Source: Chionoecetes opilio (taxonomy: Eukaryota; Arthropoda; Malacostraca; Decapoda; Majidae). From it: 64,000 nucleotides of DNA. Numbering within the stretch: position 1 is the first letter of the stretch; each line of letters opens with the position of its first letter. A program made the position numbers and the translations under genes. The stretch covers positions 423,368 to 487,367 of the forward strand of contig JACEEZ010020019.1 of the NCBI GenBank assembly GCA_016584305.1, read 5' to 3'. Of this stretch, positions 10,456-22,110 are shown piece by piece. Below the pieces are notes generated by a model. That model was not told the origin of the DNA and searched no databases. It saw only the letters and a list, made by a program, of their open reading frames with translations.

Positions 10456-11090
10456 GTTATCAAGGGTGAAGGAAGGGGAGGAGGTAGTCAGGTAAGGGTG
10501 ATAAATACAAGATAAGGGCAGGTAGGGTGAGGATAATGAGGGGAAAAGAAGAGAAGGGGAGGGGAGGGGAGCTTGAGGTGATAGCTGTAAGGCGAAGAGA
10601 AGGGGAGTGGAGGAGGAAGTGTAGAGGGGAGCAGAGTGTACTGAGTTAATGGGACGAGAAGAGGAGGAGGAGGAGGAGGAGGAGGAGGAGGAGGAGGAGG
10701 AGGAGGAGGAGGAGGAGGAGGAGGATCATCATAGTAACGGAGATATGAGATGGAGAGAGAAGAGAAGGAGAAGATGCTAACTGTAAATGCGTGAGGAGGA
10801 AGTACAAAGGCTGTGTAGGAGGAGGAGGAAGGGAAAGTGGAATAGATATGGAAGTGGAAATTAGGAGATGCGAGAATAACGCAAAAGGATGTCGAGGAGC
10901 GAGAGTGGAGGAGCAGGAGATTAAGAGAAATATGTCTATCTCATCCTCTTATGAAAGAAACACATTTTTTTTACATGCTGAAAAAGAGCCCTTGAGGTGG
11001 TTGGAGGAGGAGGAGGAGGAGGAGGAGAAGGAGGAGGAGGAAGAGGAGGAGGAGGAGGGGAGGAGGCATGGATGCTTGACTATCTGAAGG
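10456..11090. repeat. Purine-rich region with (GGA)n array
   Basis: (GGA)n runs at about 10661-10724 and 11005-11060 sit in generally purine-rich sequence. The Glu/Arg-rich frame at 10791-11087 comes from this composition. Confidence 0.8.
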
Positions 11091-11609
11091 TAAATGACTT
11101 AGGTAGTAATGGCGGGTCTCAAACAAGTATGCGGAAATGACGCAAATGAAAAAGAGAAGATAATGCAGTTTTGAGATAGGAATTTACTAGAGTACCTTAA
11201 TAATAGAGTAGTGACAACTCGATTTGTGGGCGCCATCTTAGCGCCAGGGCTTCTTCGTTCACTCTAGACCCGGGGAAGTTCTCAAGGCATTACCCCGCAG
11301 TATATCATGTTATACATGAATAAAGGATATACTGTTGTCTTCGGTGTTTGTTCTATATAGATTACACATAACACATAGTAGAAGACACATTAATAAAGGT
11401 CATTATGAGACTCTGAGAAATATGATGAAACTTAACATTCACTAAAAAAACTCGTCGTCATGTAAAACTTTGTGGGCATTCTTATAAGATGGAAGATACA
11501 ATAGAAGCAGGAATTTTATTAGCTTTTCCATTGAATATATTTCGTTTCCCTGATAAATGCAGTAGTAGCCTGTTAAATTTAGCGTTAACTAAATAAATCG
11601 CGGGGCGGC

Positions 11610-11728
11610 CCGCTCTCGTCTCTCTCTCTCTCTCTCTCTCTCATCTCTCTCTCAGAACCCGTCTTCCTCTCTCTTCCCTCTATCCCTCCTACTCTTCTCT
11701 CTCTCCGCTCTCTCTCTCTCTTCTCCGT

Positions 11729-11766
<38 letters not shown>

Positions 11767-12624
11767 TTGAAAGAGAGATATAGTGATAGAGATATGAGAG
11801 AGGTAACTAAAAAAAATTCTAATTCTCTCTCTCTCTCTCATCCATCTCTCGTCTCGTCCTCCTCTCTCTCTCTCTCTCTCTCTCGCTCTCCTCCGTGAAA
11901 GCGTCTCGCTATATCTCAGAGAGAAGAGAGGAGAGAGAGCGAGAGCGAGTATATCAAGTGTGAAAGATCTATATTCGTGAGATATATTCTTATAGATGAT
12001 GTAACCAACAAACTTTTCTACCTTCTCTCTCTCTCTCTCCCTCCATATCCCTCTCTCTGCTCTCTCTCTCTCTCTTCTCATCTCTCTCTCTCTCTGTCTC
12101 TCCCACGCTCCATCGAGCTCGTTCACGTCCCCGCTCCTCTCCGCTCGATCCGCTCAGTCCTCGCTCTCTTCCTTCGATCTCTCCGCTCCACTCGACAATC
12201 GTCTCTGCCAGGTCCACCTCTTCCGACCCCCCCCTCTCTCCTAACCCCTCCCCCCTCTCGAGTTCTTCTCTATCTCTCTCAATATATATATCTATCTATT
12301 TATTAGAGCGAGCGATGATGTAGATATAGACGGAGAGAGAGAAAATATATATAACATATATATTATCATATATTATATATATATATGTATAATATATATA
12401 TCTATATATTCTATATCTCTATGTGATAGCGAGAGAGGGAGAGAGCGAGAGAGCTCCTTATCCACATGTTTTTGTGTTTACTCTCGCTCTTCCCTTCTCT
12501 CTCCTCTTCTCTCTCCTCACCCCCATGATCTCTTTCACTCTCTCTCTTCTCTCCTCTCGTCCCTCTCGCTTCTCTCTCTCCTCATCTCTCTCTCATATAA
12601 TCTATATATAATATATATCTATAT

Positions 12625-12667
<43 letters not shown>

Positions 12668-12881
12668 GAGAGAGAGAGAGAGAGTGAAAGAGATTATGGG
12701 TGGAGAGAGAGAGAGAGCGATATGAGAGCGAGAAGTAACCAAAATCCTTTTTCTAATTCCGCATCTCTCTCTCTCTCTCTCGCTATATATATATATATCT
12801 ATTATATATATATATATATCTATATATACTATATATATATATATATATTATATATAAATATATTTAATATATATTTATAAT

Positions 12882-12955
<74 letters not shown>

Positions 12956-12956
12956 G

Positions 12957-12989
<33 letters not shown>

Positions 12990-13000
12990 CTATTTATATA
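11610..13000. repeat. (TC)/(GA)/(TA) microsatellite block, left arm
   Basis: Alternating TC, GA and TA arrays, about 1.4 kb. The 11730-11880 part is the reverse complement of about 18045-18190, and a second direct copy of the same block lies near 12700-12780. The open frames here are repeat translations. Confidence 0.85.
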
Positions 13001-13079
13001 TACGATGGCCGCCAAATGTTGTGGCGGGTCGGACTTCCTGATGCCAGCCATGACACGCTCACTCAAAATCCAACAAAAT

Positions 13080-13432
13080 TAATTGCGTAAAAACATTAAA
13101 AATCAGAAACTGTTGGAACTTATTACCGGTATCCTAGTAATTGTTGCATTTCCCTTTCCTCTTTATAAGACATTCTGCAGTTTGTTAGGTAAAGGGTCTG
13201 GCAAATTTTGAATAGCTCCTTTGGTAGTTCCTCACACAATTTTTAACCAGTGGCATCTCTTTTAAACTTTCGCCACTGAACTAGTGTCCACTTGCTTGAA
13301 TGCTTCCCTTTTCATTTGGACCAAAGATTTTCTTTGGGTTCAAGTTCAGGACTATTGAGAGGAGGCCATGTCAAAGCAATCGATAGCACACCTAATCCGA
13401 ACCATCTCCTTAACACGTTTTGTCGCGGTGTA
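13080..13432 (-). pseudogene. Tc1-like transposase, C-terminal part
   Basis: The minus strand gives 'SPELEPKENLW', equivalent to the 'SPDLNPIENLW' box of Tc1 enzymes whose glutamate completes the catalytic triad. A degraded C-terminal tail follows. It is separated from its N-terminal half by the insertion whose right end is at about 16931. Confidence 0.75.
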
Positions 13433-13436
13433 GCGA

Positions 13437-14780
13437 TCTCACCAGCTACTTTGGATCTCAAGTAGCTAACACCCGCCACTGCGCATGCGCGGCAGACACG
13501 TCACATAGGTAAGCAATTGGCCACTAGGTTCCCAGGACTTGCCTGATATTAATCATACAACGATTCCACTCCAATGGAGCAGTGTTTCAGTATACTGGTA
13601 GGGTATGTTTCCAGGCACATTTGCCATAGAACATTTCACGCGGATGTGCCTGTGCCTAGAACAACTACATACCCCTGTTTAACAATAGATAACGTTTTAA
13701 TTCCAAGGGTAATGTGTCCAGGCCCATTCGCTTGAAATGTTCTATGTTCTACTACTCTACGGCTTCGATACTTCCACATGATTTACCCAGGATCAGAATG
13801 GTATATCATTGTCATAACAACTAATTCCACCCAGGAACATTGTTTTCGGTGCGTATTTGTGTAGTGTAGCTACTTCGAGCCAAGGGTAGCTGGTGAGATC
13901 GCTAGGCGCGAATCTCACCAGCTACCCTTGGCCCGAGTAGCTACACTTACAATACGCATGAACACAGCTCCTGGTGAATAGTTGTTTGCATGACAATGTA
14001 TCCAATTCTTATCTGGGTAAAGATTATATGATTGTCAAACACCTATTCACCTAGGGAGCAGTGGTTCAGTATAGGCTACATGCAGGTATATAGTGTTCTC
14101 TAGCAAAGCACATTCGCTTGGAAAGTGTGTAACTCTCGTCCATTTCATTCACCGAAATGTTTCTATGTTTTTTACTTTAATACTACTCCTCTAATTCAAT
14201 GTTTCCACCACGTTTTACCTCAGGATCAGAATTGGGTAGAATATTTGTCCAAACAACTATTCACCCCAGGAAGCAGTGTTTCAGGTGCGTATTTTGGTGT
14301 ATTGTATCTACTCGGGCCAAGGGTAGCTGGTGAGATCGCTAGAGGCGATCTCACCAGCTACCTTGGTCCGGTAGCTACACCTCACAATACGCACTGAACA
14401 CTGCTCACCTGGGTGAAAATAGTTTGTTTTGACATGACAATGTATCCAATTCCTTAATCTTGGGTAAAACGTATATATTTGTCAAAACCACTATTCATGC
14501 CAGGGAGCAGTGTTTCAGTATAGGCTTACAGGTAGGATAGGTTCTAGGCAAAGACACATTCGTTTTTGAATGTTCGATGTTTTTACTTCGATACTCCTCC
14601 TACATTTCATGTTTTCCACCACCACGTTTTTACCCCAGGATCCAGATTGTATATATTGTCAACCACGTAATTTTCACCCAGGAAGCAGTGGTTTTCATTG
14701 CGTATTTGTGGGTAATAGCTACTCGAGCCTAGGGTAGCTAGTGAGATCGCGCCCTAGCGATCTCACCAGCTACCTTGGCC
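13437..14780. repeat. Tandem ~430-bp MITE units joined by palindromic junctions
   Basis: Perfect or near-perfect palindromes of the form 'GGTAGCTGGTGAGATCGC' - TAG - 'GCGATCTCACCAGCTACC' lie at about 13887-13925, 14325-14363 and 14735-14775. Between them are repeated blocks: 'AGCAGTGTTTCAGTATA', 'GAATAGTTGTTTG', 'TGGGTAAA' and 'CACATTCGCTTG'. The pattern is end-to-end copies of one short TIR element sharing spacer bases. Copies differ by many one-base indels. Confidence 0.7.
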
Positions 14781-15174
14781 CGGAGTAGCTACACTACACA
14801 AATACGCACTGAAACCTGCTCCCCTGGGTGAATAGTGTGTTTGCATATATACTAATTCTGATCTTGGGTAAAACGTGTGGAATACATTGAATGGAGAATA
14901 AGATAATCAAGTAGAACTAGAACATTCGCTACAATGTGCCTGGAACATTACCCTAACCCGTATACTGAAACACTGTTCCCTTGGTAATAGTTTTTTGACA
15001 TATAATACTATTTCCTGATCCTGGGTAAAACGTGGTGGAAACATTGTTTTGTAGAGTGGTAATTAAAGTAGAACATAGAACATTTCAAGCGAATGTGCCT
15101 GGACCATTACCCTACCCGTATACTGAAACACTGCTCCCTGGGTGAATAGTTGTTTGATAATATAGTACAAACCA

Positions 15175-16156
15175 TAGACCACTGTATGCCTGGACTGGTT
15201 CACGCGACAATGTTTTTGAATTGCGGGGCTGCATAGGGGCGCTGCGGGGCGCCCGCAAAGAGATAATGGTCTATGGCTATCATATAGACTGGTTTATCAG
15301 TATATATTATATACTGTAATCTTCGTAAGTGTTTGTTCTTATAATATTATCAAAGAAAAAACAGTAAACACGCTAAAGAAAAGCCGATTACGAGACTATA
15401 GAAGAAATATGCATGACTTAATATTCACGTCAACTCGTTCGCCATTTAAAACACTTTGCGAGTCAACTTATAATGCAGAGTATCAATCAAGCGCAATTTT
15501 ATTACTTTCCATTGCTATATTTCGTTATCTGATAAATTAATTAGAACCATTCATAATTAGCGTTAAATAAATAAATAAAATCATCAATCGGGTATTTTCC
15601 CCGATGATGATGTTTATTTTATTTACTTAATCTATTTCGTTTTCCTTGATAACTGATTCGTACCGGGGGTGTATAATTCCCGTTGACTAAATAAATAACA
15701 TAATCAATCGGAAAAATTACCCAAATTGGATGAATTTTATTTATTTGGGTTAACGCTACTTATGCATGGTTTTAATTTATTTATTCAGATAACTAAATAT
15801 AGCAATGGAAAAGCTAATAACCCTTGCGCTTCTATTGATACCCTTCATGATAAAAGTTGACTCGCAAAGTTTTTAAATAGCGAAGAGTGAAGTGAATTTG
15901 AAGAGTTCAAGGGTTCATGCATAGTTCTTCAGTCTCGTAATGGCATTTCTTTAGCGTGTTTTACTGGCATTTTATTTTATAATATTTATAGAACAAAACA
16001 TTTACGAAGATTACAGTATTCATTATACTGATAAACCGCAGTCCCTATATGTCCGTATATATATATATGAATCCGAGCGGTCCCCGTCCGGACTTTCGGC
16101 CCCCTTTTGCGACGGGCCGATATTCCGTGCGCAGTTCAGGTATACAGTGGTCTATG
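15175..16156. mobile_element. TIR element (level 3)
   Basis: 'CATAGACCACTGTATGCCTG' at 15175 faces its near-complement ending at 16156 (25 bp, about two mismatches). Flanks 'AGTACAAA' and 'AGTACACG' look like an imperfect 8-bp duplication, which would fit hAT-type elements. It carries the foldback core at 15291-16037. No coding sequence. Confidence 0.6.
15291..16037. repeat. Foldback core, copy b
   Basis: Begins 'GGTTTATCAGTATATA' and ends with its complement. Arms of about 310 bp carry 'TTTGTTCTTATAATATTATC', 'GCCATTTAAAACACTTTGCG' and 'TAGCGTTAA', and meet near a 'CATCAATCGGG' / 'CCCGATGATG' centre. A second, poorer copy of the centre (about 15605-15720) has been added. Same family as 34369-35548 and 42891-43847. 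Confidence 0.85.
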
Positions 16157-16164
16157 AGTACACG

Positions 16165-16680
16165 TATACTAATAGCGTATTTTTCGTGACCGCTCTGGCC
16201 GGTCTTGACCTGGGCTAGTCCCGGGCGGTCACTGTTTTTGTGAGGCTCTAGAACGTGTTTCAGCCCGTCCGTCCGGTCCGGAACCCCATAAATGCAGGAC
16301 CCCACCTTGGACCAGTGTGGGGAGAACTTGGCGCATGCGCACTACAGTCAGGGGAAGGCGACCAGAGCTTCTCGTGCATGCTGATTAGACATGAAACACC
16401 ATGATGGCCGACCATAAGACTAAAGTATCACAGGCGTGGTGTTGTAAAGTCTTCACAAACGGTTAAAAGGCGGCCGAACAAAAAGGGATATTGACAAGTA
16501 TGGACCCTTGCCGCCCTCCACAGTTTCAGTTTCATTACGCGCCCACATCGAATCCCCCGCAATAGGAACGACTATGGGGACTGGGCCAGTCTCGATGTAT
16601 TTTCGCGACCTCAGTCCACCCTGACCCGGTCCGGACTGGACTGAAAACGGGCGGTGAACGTCACGTAATGCGCTAGATAA
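16165..16680. other. GC-rich insert with weak terminal repeats
   Basis: 'TAGCGTATTTTTCGTGACC' at about 16172 roughly faces 'GTCACGTAATGCGCTA' at about 16659-16674. The inside is GC-rich with repeated 'GGTCCGGACTGGACTG'-like strings. It may be another small TIR element. No coding motif. Confidence 0.35.
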
Positions 16681-16936
16681 TTCTTATCTTGGGTAAAAAC
16701 GTATATATTGTCAGACAAGGGTACGTAGTGTTTAATGTGAAATGCGTGAAATGCGTGAAATGTTCTATGTTCTATTGTTAATTACTACTCTACATTCAAT
16801 GTTTCCACCATATTTTTCGCAAGTCTGGAACCCGGTGGCCAAATGCTTACCTGTGTGACGTCGTCTGCCCGCGCATGCGCAGTGGCGGGTGTAGCTACTG
16901 AGATCAAAGTAGCTGGTGAGATCGCTACAACCGTTG

Positions 16937-17720
16937 ACAAGGGGCACCGTCCTGCATAAAAGTTTCTCCCTACACTGGTCGTAGCAGGTTTCAGATTGTC
17001 ATGCAGGATGTCTAAATATCGCTCACTGTTCACAGTAACACCTTTTTTCAGAAATAGAGGTTACCCACTCCCTACATGAAAGCAAGCCCAACACAATGAG
17101 ATATCTTGAGTGTCTTACTCTCTCCACGGTGTACCTAGGGTCGTGTCGGTCTGATTCTTTTCTTGGGCCGCCCTCACTTTTGCAAAGTTAGTTCCTGTCA
17201 CGGTAAAGACCTTTTCAGTTCTGACCATAATATGCCGGTCGAACTTTCCTATGGCCATCCATTTGTGTCTTTAGCACAAATGAGTCGCTTTATCCTTGTG
17301 ACGAGGAGTTAAGGAGTGGCTTAAACAGCGGCAGATCTTGAAAAGAGTCCCAGATCACGGTCAACACATAACGCTGCACACATTCTTCACCGACACATTC
17401 CTAGTAAGTCAGTATTGTTTTTCCTTCACTTCACGTGCTGTGCTGTTGGTTTTGACTTCAGTCTGCCTTTTTTATAACATGTAAAGTCTTTGAGGCACAT
17501 TTTCCTTGGCCGTCCAGTCTTCGCTAAGTGTGTAGGCGTCTCTCCGTCCAAGGCATCACGACAACGCTTTAGCCACCGCTCAACTGTCCTTTTTGAAGTT
17601 CCTGTTCTGTTCTACGATAGCTTTTGCACCAAACCCCAGCCCTATGCAAGGCACATATGGAGCTTATAGTATCCTGGGATATAATGCGCCGAGGAGCCAT
17701 AAAACGCAATAAACGATTGG
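16937..17720 (-). pseudogene. Tc1-like transposase, N-terminal and middle part
   Basis: Minus-strand frames give the DNA-binding region near 17450-17700 and, at 16937-16957, MQDGAPC. That is the conserved segment around the second catalytic aspartate of Tc1/mariner transposases. Many stops are present. The frame is cut just after this motif by the 3.5-kb TIR insertion and resumes at about 13430. Confidence 0.7.
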
Positions 17721-18012
17721 ACAGTTTGAAAATACCCTCGTAACTAATGACGAAAGAAGTAAAACAGTTGCGTAGGCACTCTCACTGTCCTCTTAGACTG
17801 CACTGACTTGCTTAAATTGTAACGGTGATACCCCTGCGGTGTTTGCTAATGTCAGTGTCATGTTGCCATGTCATCAATTTTTAAATCCCGCTTGCTCGAG
17901 TTGCGTGAAAAAACATTTGAAAGGTTATTAATTTGGCGGCCGTGTGCATCATGCCGACCCGCGCAGACCGCCACAACATTTGGCGGCTACTGTATATATA
18001 TATTATATATAT

Positions 18013-18061
18013 ATATAGTATATTTATATATATAGAAAAGAGAGAGAGAGAGAGATGAGAG

Positions 18062-18113
<52 letters not shown>

Positions 18114-18172
18114 AGAAAAGTTTTTTGGTTACTCTCTCTCTCTCATATCTCTCTCACTCATATCTCTCTTTC

Positions 18173-18267
<95 letters not shown>

Positions 18268-18334
18268 CTCTCTCCTCTCTCTCTCCTCCGTCTCATCTCT
18301 CTCTCCTCTCTCGTTTCTTTCTCTCTCTCTCTCT

Positions 18335-18372
<38 letters not shown>
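18013..18372. repeat. (GA)n/(TC)n block, right arm
   Basis: GA array at 18035-18110, TC array at 18177-18262 and GA at 18340-18372. It mirrors 11610-11880. Confidence 0.9.
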
Positions 18373-18374
<2 letters not shown>

Positions 18375-18837
18375 GCCGCCGCGATTTATTTAGTTAACGC
18401 TAATTTATACATGCTACTACTGCATTTATCAGAAAACGAAATATATCAATGGAAAGCTAATAAAAATCTGCTTCTATTGATATCTTCCATCTTATAAGCT
18501 GTCCCACAAAGTTTTACATGACGACGAGTTTTAAGTGAATGTTAAGTTCATCATATTTCTTCAGAGTCTCATAATGACCTTTATTTAATGTGTTTTACTA
18601 TGTTTTATGTGATAATCTTATAGAACAAGCATTTCCGAAGATAATAGTATATCCTTTATACATGTATAACATGATATACTACGGGGTAATGCCTTGAGAA
18701 CTTCCCCGGGTCTAGAGTGAACGAAGAGGCCCTGGCGCCCAGATGGCGCCCAGTAGCGTTTAACATAGGCCCTATGAATGGCGTTACCCTCTATATATAG
18801 ATACCCTAGAATTTACTACCGGTAAGTTCTGGCCCCG

Positions 18838-18939
18838 TGTCTCTCTCTCTCTCTCTCTCCTCTTCTCCTCTCATCTCTCTCCTCTCGATCTCTCTGTTCC
18901 TCTCTCTCTCTCCTCTCTCTCTCTCTCTCGTCTCGTCTC

Positions 18940-18994
<55 letters not shown>
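18838..18994. repeat. (TC)n microsatellite
   Basis: About 155 bp of TC dinucleotides with interruptions. Confidence 0.95.
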
Positions 18995-18998
<4 letters not shown>

Positions 18999-19184
18999 CA
19001 AGCACCAAATTGCTTGTTTCTCCCTCTTCTCCACCTCCCCACCATTCTTAACCTCCTTTTCCCCATCCCACCTCCCTGTTTTCTTCATTCTCCCTGCTCC
19101 ACCTAGTTCCGTACCTCTTCCTACCGCCTCTTCCTCCATCGCTCGTCATGGCCCATGTACCCTGTTGCTATTCCCTTCTTCCTC

Positions 19185-20290
19185 CTTTTCGACTCGAAGG
19201 CGTTTGACAAGGTACCTCATAGTAGGCTACCCAGTAAAATACATGGCCACGGTGTCGATAAAATCTTCACAGATTACTGAAAGACTGGCACTGCAGACGT
19301 AAACAGCGAATAATCATAAACAGTAGCTTATCCAGGTGGTTAGATGTCATAAGTGGATTACTGCAAGGATCTGTACCTGGGTCGGTGTTATTTTTCTTAT
19401 CTATGTGAAACATATTGACGTATGAAATCAAATGACGAACTTTCCAGATGACACGAGAATTGCACTTAAGATTATCATAAGCCATAAGAAGCAACTTAAA
19501 AATTAACTTAATCGTTTAGTCGACTGGCCACATAAACGGCATTTGAAGTTTAACGTAGACATAAGTAAACTATTGCACATAGGCAGTAACAGCTATCAAG
19601 GCTATTCAATGAATGGTGCTCGATTGTCTAAAGATGACCATAAACTTTTGGAAAGTCTCAGGAAAGAGCTCTTGGTGTTATAATTTCTAACGACTTGATA
19701 ACAGATCAACATGGTACGGAGGTGGTCAAGACTGCTAATAAAACAATAGATTTATCGGCAGTTCGAAGTCCGATAGACATCTGAGTACTATTCAGTTCAC
19801 CTGTACGCCCACATCATGAATACTGAGTACAAATTTGGTGTCTTATAATAGGTGTAGATAATTCACAGAGTGCAACGTTGACTAATATAAATTATTCCTA
19901 GATAACAAAAACCAAATTCATATGAAAATAAAATTTAATACTCACGATCTCAACTTGGTTCCTTTATTCAGACGAGAACTCGGAGGTATCAAATGTTTTT
20001 TTCAGATTTTTAGATTTGACAACCTTATGTTAACAATTATTTCACAGTCGTCTGATCAAACATCACTAGTAAATCTGTCAGGTAAACTTGTCGGTAACCG
20101 GTTTCAATCAAATTAAACTAAACACTTTACCGTAATATCATTGTAAGCATTTGGTATAGCCTTCCCGCGCATGCTGTCGAGATTAATACTGTCGAAATGT
20201 TACAAATCAGATTAGATAAATTCCTCCTAAGTCTTCCAGTCACATTTTTTTGTCACCCACTTGAAGCTATTATACATCTCTCTATTAGAT
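19185..20290 (+). mobile_element. CR1-like LINE fragment, 5'-truncated
   Basis: Starts at the palm motif 'DSKAFDKVPHSRL' (19190-19230). It then gives, across several frames, 'GLLQGSV', 'MKFNVD'-like and 'LHIGSN'-like blocks, 'LGVIISNDL' (about 19672), 'VVKTANK' (about 19727), 'VRPHHEY' (about 19807), the 'RRELGGIKCF' region (about 19970) and 'SLPAHAVEINTVEML' (about 20165). This order is the second half of RT plus the C-terminal domain of CR1-like proteins. Stops and indels are frequent and the YADD box is not intact. Confidence 0.75.
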
Positions 20291-20939
20291 AATTATACAT
20301 CTTTCTCAGATAAGTATTCTGTTCTTGTATTTTCTCATCTTCCACTTTCCTTGTAGAATATCCATAATAACATTCAACTTTGTCTTCGCTTCCTCACTTG
20401 TAGATCAGGTGGTGCAGTTTCTGTAGTTCCCGCAAACATTCCCATTGGGACAAAAATATCTGCTTATTTTTATAGCTTATATCTATTATATCTGCTTCAA
20501 TTTTTCTTTCTTCTAGTATTCCTTATCCTACGTCGTTTATTCCTCTGTTCTCTTCTCTCCCTTTATCTCCTCTCCTTTTCTCCTTAAATGGTATCCATCT
20601 AATTTTTCATCTACATTCCACGCACCCTCTTATCCTCTCTCATGCTCGCAACATTCCTCCCTCTCCTCCTCTTTCTCCTCCTCTTTCAATTTACCTAGCT
20701 CTCACTTGTCCTTATCTACCCTCAACCCCCTCCATATCTTCGTCCTCTTCCTTCTTCTTCTCCTCCTCCTCCTCCTCCTCCTTCTTCTTCTTCTTCTTCT
20801 TCTTCTTTTTGTTCTTCTTCTTCTCAACAACTCCTCTTGATTCTCAATCCATCACCAGATATTACTCAAACAAACATGTATGGAAATATAGACAAAAAAA
20901 GACAAAAAACATATGCAAACAAACAAATACACGCACGCG

Positions 20940-20940
<1 letters not shown>
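20291..20940. other. Pyrimidine-rich gap with (TTC)/(TCC) array
   Basis: C/T-rich; a (TCC)n(TTC)n array lies at about 20755-20825. No gene seen. Confidence 0.5.
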
Positions 20941-20941
<1 letters not shown>

Positions 20942-20982
<41 letters not shown>

Positions 20983-20988
20983 ACACAT
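20942..20988. repeat. (AC)n microsatellite
   Basis: AC dinucleotides immediately upstream of SINE-2, as at 6972-7080. Confidence 0.95.
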
Positions 20989-21335
20989 GGAGGGTACTCC
21001 ATGGTGTAAGGGATAGCACGCTCAGTTCACAACCGAGAAGTCCCGGGTTCGATCCCCGGGCGGAGCGGAAACAGATGGGTTGTTTCCTTAAAACCCTAGC
21101 CCCTGTCCACCCAGCAGTGAATGGGTACCGGGTATTAGCGTGGCCACCGAGATGATGTCTCTCGGTGGTCTCGGTATTAGCCGGGGTTTGTGACCTGCTC
21201 TCCGGGGTGCTGGCTTCGGCCAACACAAAGCACTAAGGATGAATGATAAAAATGTTGATATGGAGACGGGGCCACACGAGCATTGCTCTGGCCCTGTAAA
21301 ATACAACTAGATTTATACACACACACACACACACA
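20989..21335 (+). mobile_element. SINE-2: tRNA-Val-like SINE
   Basis: Anticodon arm CTCAG-TTCACAA-CCGAG (anticodon CAC) and B box GGGTTCGATCC at 21045-21055. The body has a ~45-bp duplication, 'GGTATTAGCGTGGCCACC...CTCGGTATTAGCC', relative to the 7083 copy. It ends 'CTCTGGCCCTGTAAAATAC' and then (AC)n. Confidence 0.85.
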
Positions 21336-21745
21336 CTATCATAAGGATAGCTTTAGTATTCCAAAAAAAATATATTATGTTGGCGTTTCTTTATTATGAA
21401 CATCAAGGAAAATATGAATAATTACCATCTGGGCTGCGTTTGAGAAGAAGAATTTGAGCGGCTCGCGCCGTTCAGGTTTCTGTACCCCTCTATCAAACGC
21501 TTTTGGGCGCCTCGTAGTGGTATGTAAACAAATCCCCGCCGTTACCATGGAAACGACGACGCCACAGCTCAGACTGTGGGCTTTTGACCTCACCATTTTC
21601 CTCTACTGCCCTCTATCTGCCCACGCACAGTACGGAAGTGTAATGGCGTACGCTGTAGCTACCTGACGACTATTTGATTATTGTTGTAATGGTAATTGTC
21701 GCTGAGAGAGGTCAAATGCTAGGAATCTCGGGCACCGTCAACCAA
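21336..21745. other. No recognisable gene
   Basis: Unassigned sequence. 'TTTGAGCGGCTCGC' near 21452 is shared with about 24600-24614, so part is a dispersed repeat. Confidence 0.4.
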
Positions 21746-21984
21746 CTACCGTCAATAACACTATAGTCGCCACTGCACTTTTGTCGCCAGGCGCTAAATA
21801 TTACTAATTTTAGCATCACTATAGACTTGTATGTGCCACTGAAGACAGGTACTTAATATAAACTACTGTGCATGTCCTTTAGTGGCACTTTACAATTATA
21901 TATCTGTAGTGATGATAAAATTTGTAATATATGGCGCCTGACGACATATATGTGCAGTGGCGACTATAGTGTTATTGGCGGTAG
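21746..21984. mobile_element. MITE with ~100-bp terminal inverted repeats
   Basis: 'CTACCGTCAATAACACTATA' then 'GTCGCCACTGCAC' faces its complement ending at 21984. The arms continue with 'TAGCATCACTATAGA' and 'TGTGCCACTGAAG'. At 239 bp with no coding capacity it fits a MITE. The copy at 40546-41194 has the same arms with an extra 410 bp in the middle. Confidence 0.85.
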
Positions 21985-21999
21985 GGTGTAGGGATACGT

Positions 22000-22110
22000 G
22001 AACAGGTTTATGAAACTGTCGCCAATAGGAATTCTCGCAGAAACACCAACTGAGACCTGTCGCCGACGTGGTACACTCGCCGACGCGGAAATTTTGGAAA
22101 ACATTTTCCA
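22000..22110. repeat. 'GGCGAG' foldback module, single arm
   Basis: 'TTTATGAAACTGTCGCC', 'AGGAATTCTCGC', 'AACACCAACTGA' and 'ACTCGCCGACG' occur in the same order as the module at 4733-4990. Confidence 0.6.

Larger units (their letters stand above)
13436..16931. mobile_element. TIR element inserted in the Tc1 transposase gene (level 2)
   Basis: Termini of about 110 bp are inverted: 'GCGATCTCACCAGCTACTTT', then 'CACCCGCCACTGCGCATGCG', then 'GGTAAGCAATTGGCCAC' on the left, with their complements at 16820-16931. Both ends sit next to TA (left TGTA, right TACA), which suggests a TA target duplication. Removing the insert with one TA restores an open frame across the Tc1 MQDGAPC region. No transposase gene of its own is visible. 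Confidence 0.75.
13001..17994 (-). mobile_element. Tc1-like DNA transposon, interrupted (level 1)
   Basis: The ends are inverted: 'GCCGCCAAATGTTGTGGCGG' at about 13008 faces its complement at about 17967-17986, inside (TA)n, in keeping with TA target choice. On the minus strand the N-terminal half of a transposase can be followed in broken frames at about 17000-17720. The catalytic 'MQDGAPC' is at 16937-16957. The C-terminal 'SPELEPKENLW', which holds the DDE-type third acidic region, is at about 13320-13352. Taking out the insertion at about 13436-16931 leaves about 1.5 kb, the usual Tc1 size. Confidence 0.8.
11216..18752. mobile_element. Nested inverted-repeat complex (level 0: outer arms)
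   Basis: The outer arms run from about 11216 to 11880 and from about 18040 to 18752. They share 'GGCGCCATCTTAGCGCCAGG', 'TTCACTCTAGACCCGGGGAA' and 'CAAGGCATTACCCCGCAGTA' (and complements), then the foldback core that recurs at 15291, 34369 and 42891, then 'GGGGCGGCCCGCTCT'. They continue through (TC)n/(GA)n to an 'ATTCTAATT' / 'AATTAGAAA' block. Between the arms lie a Tc1-like element, a TIR element and a further TIR element, each inside the previous one. Confidence 0.8.
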
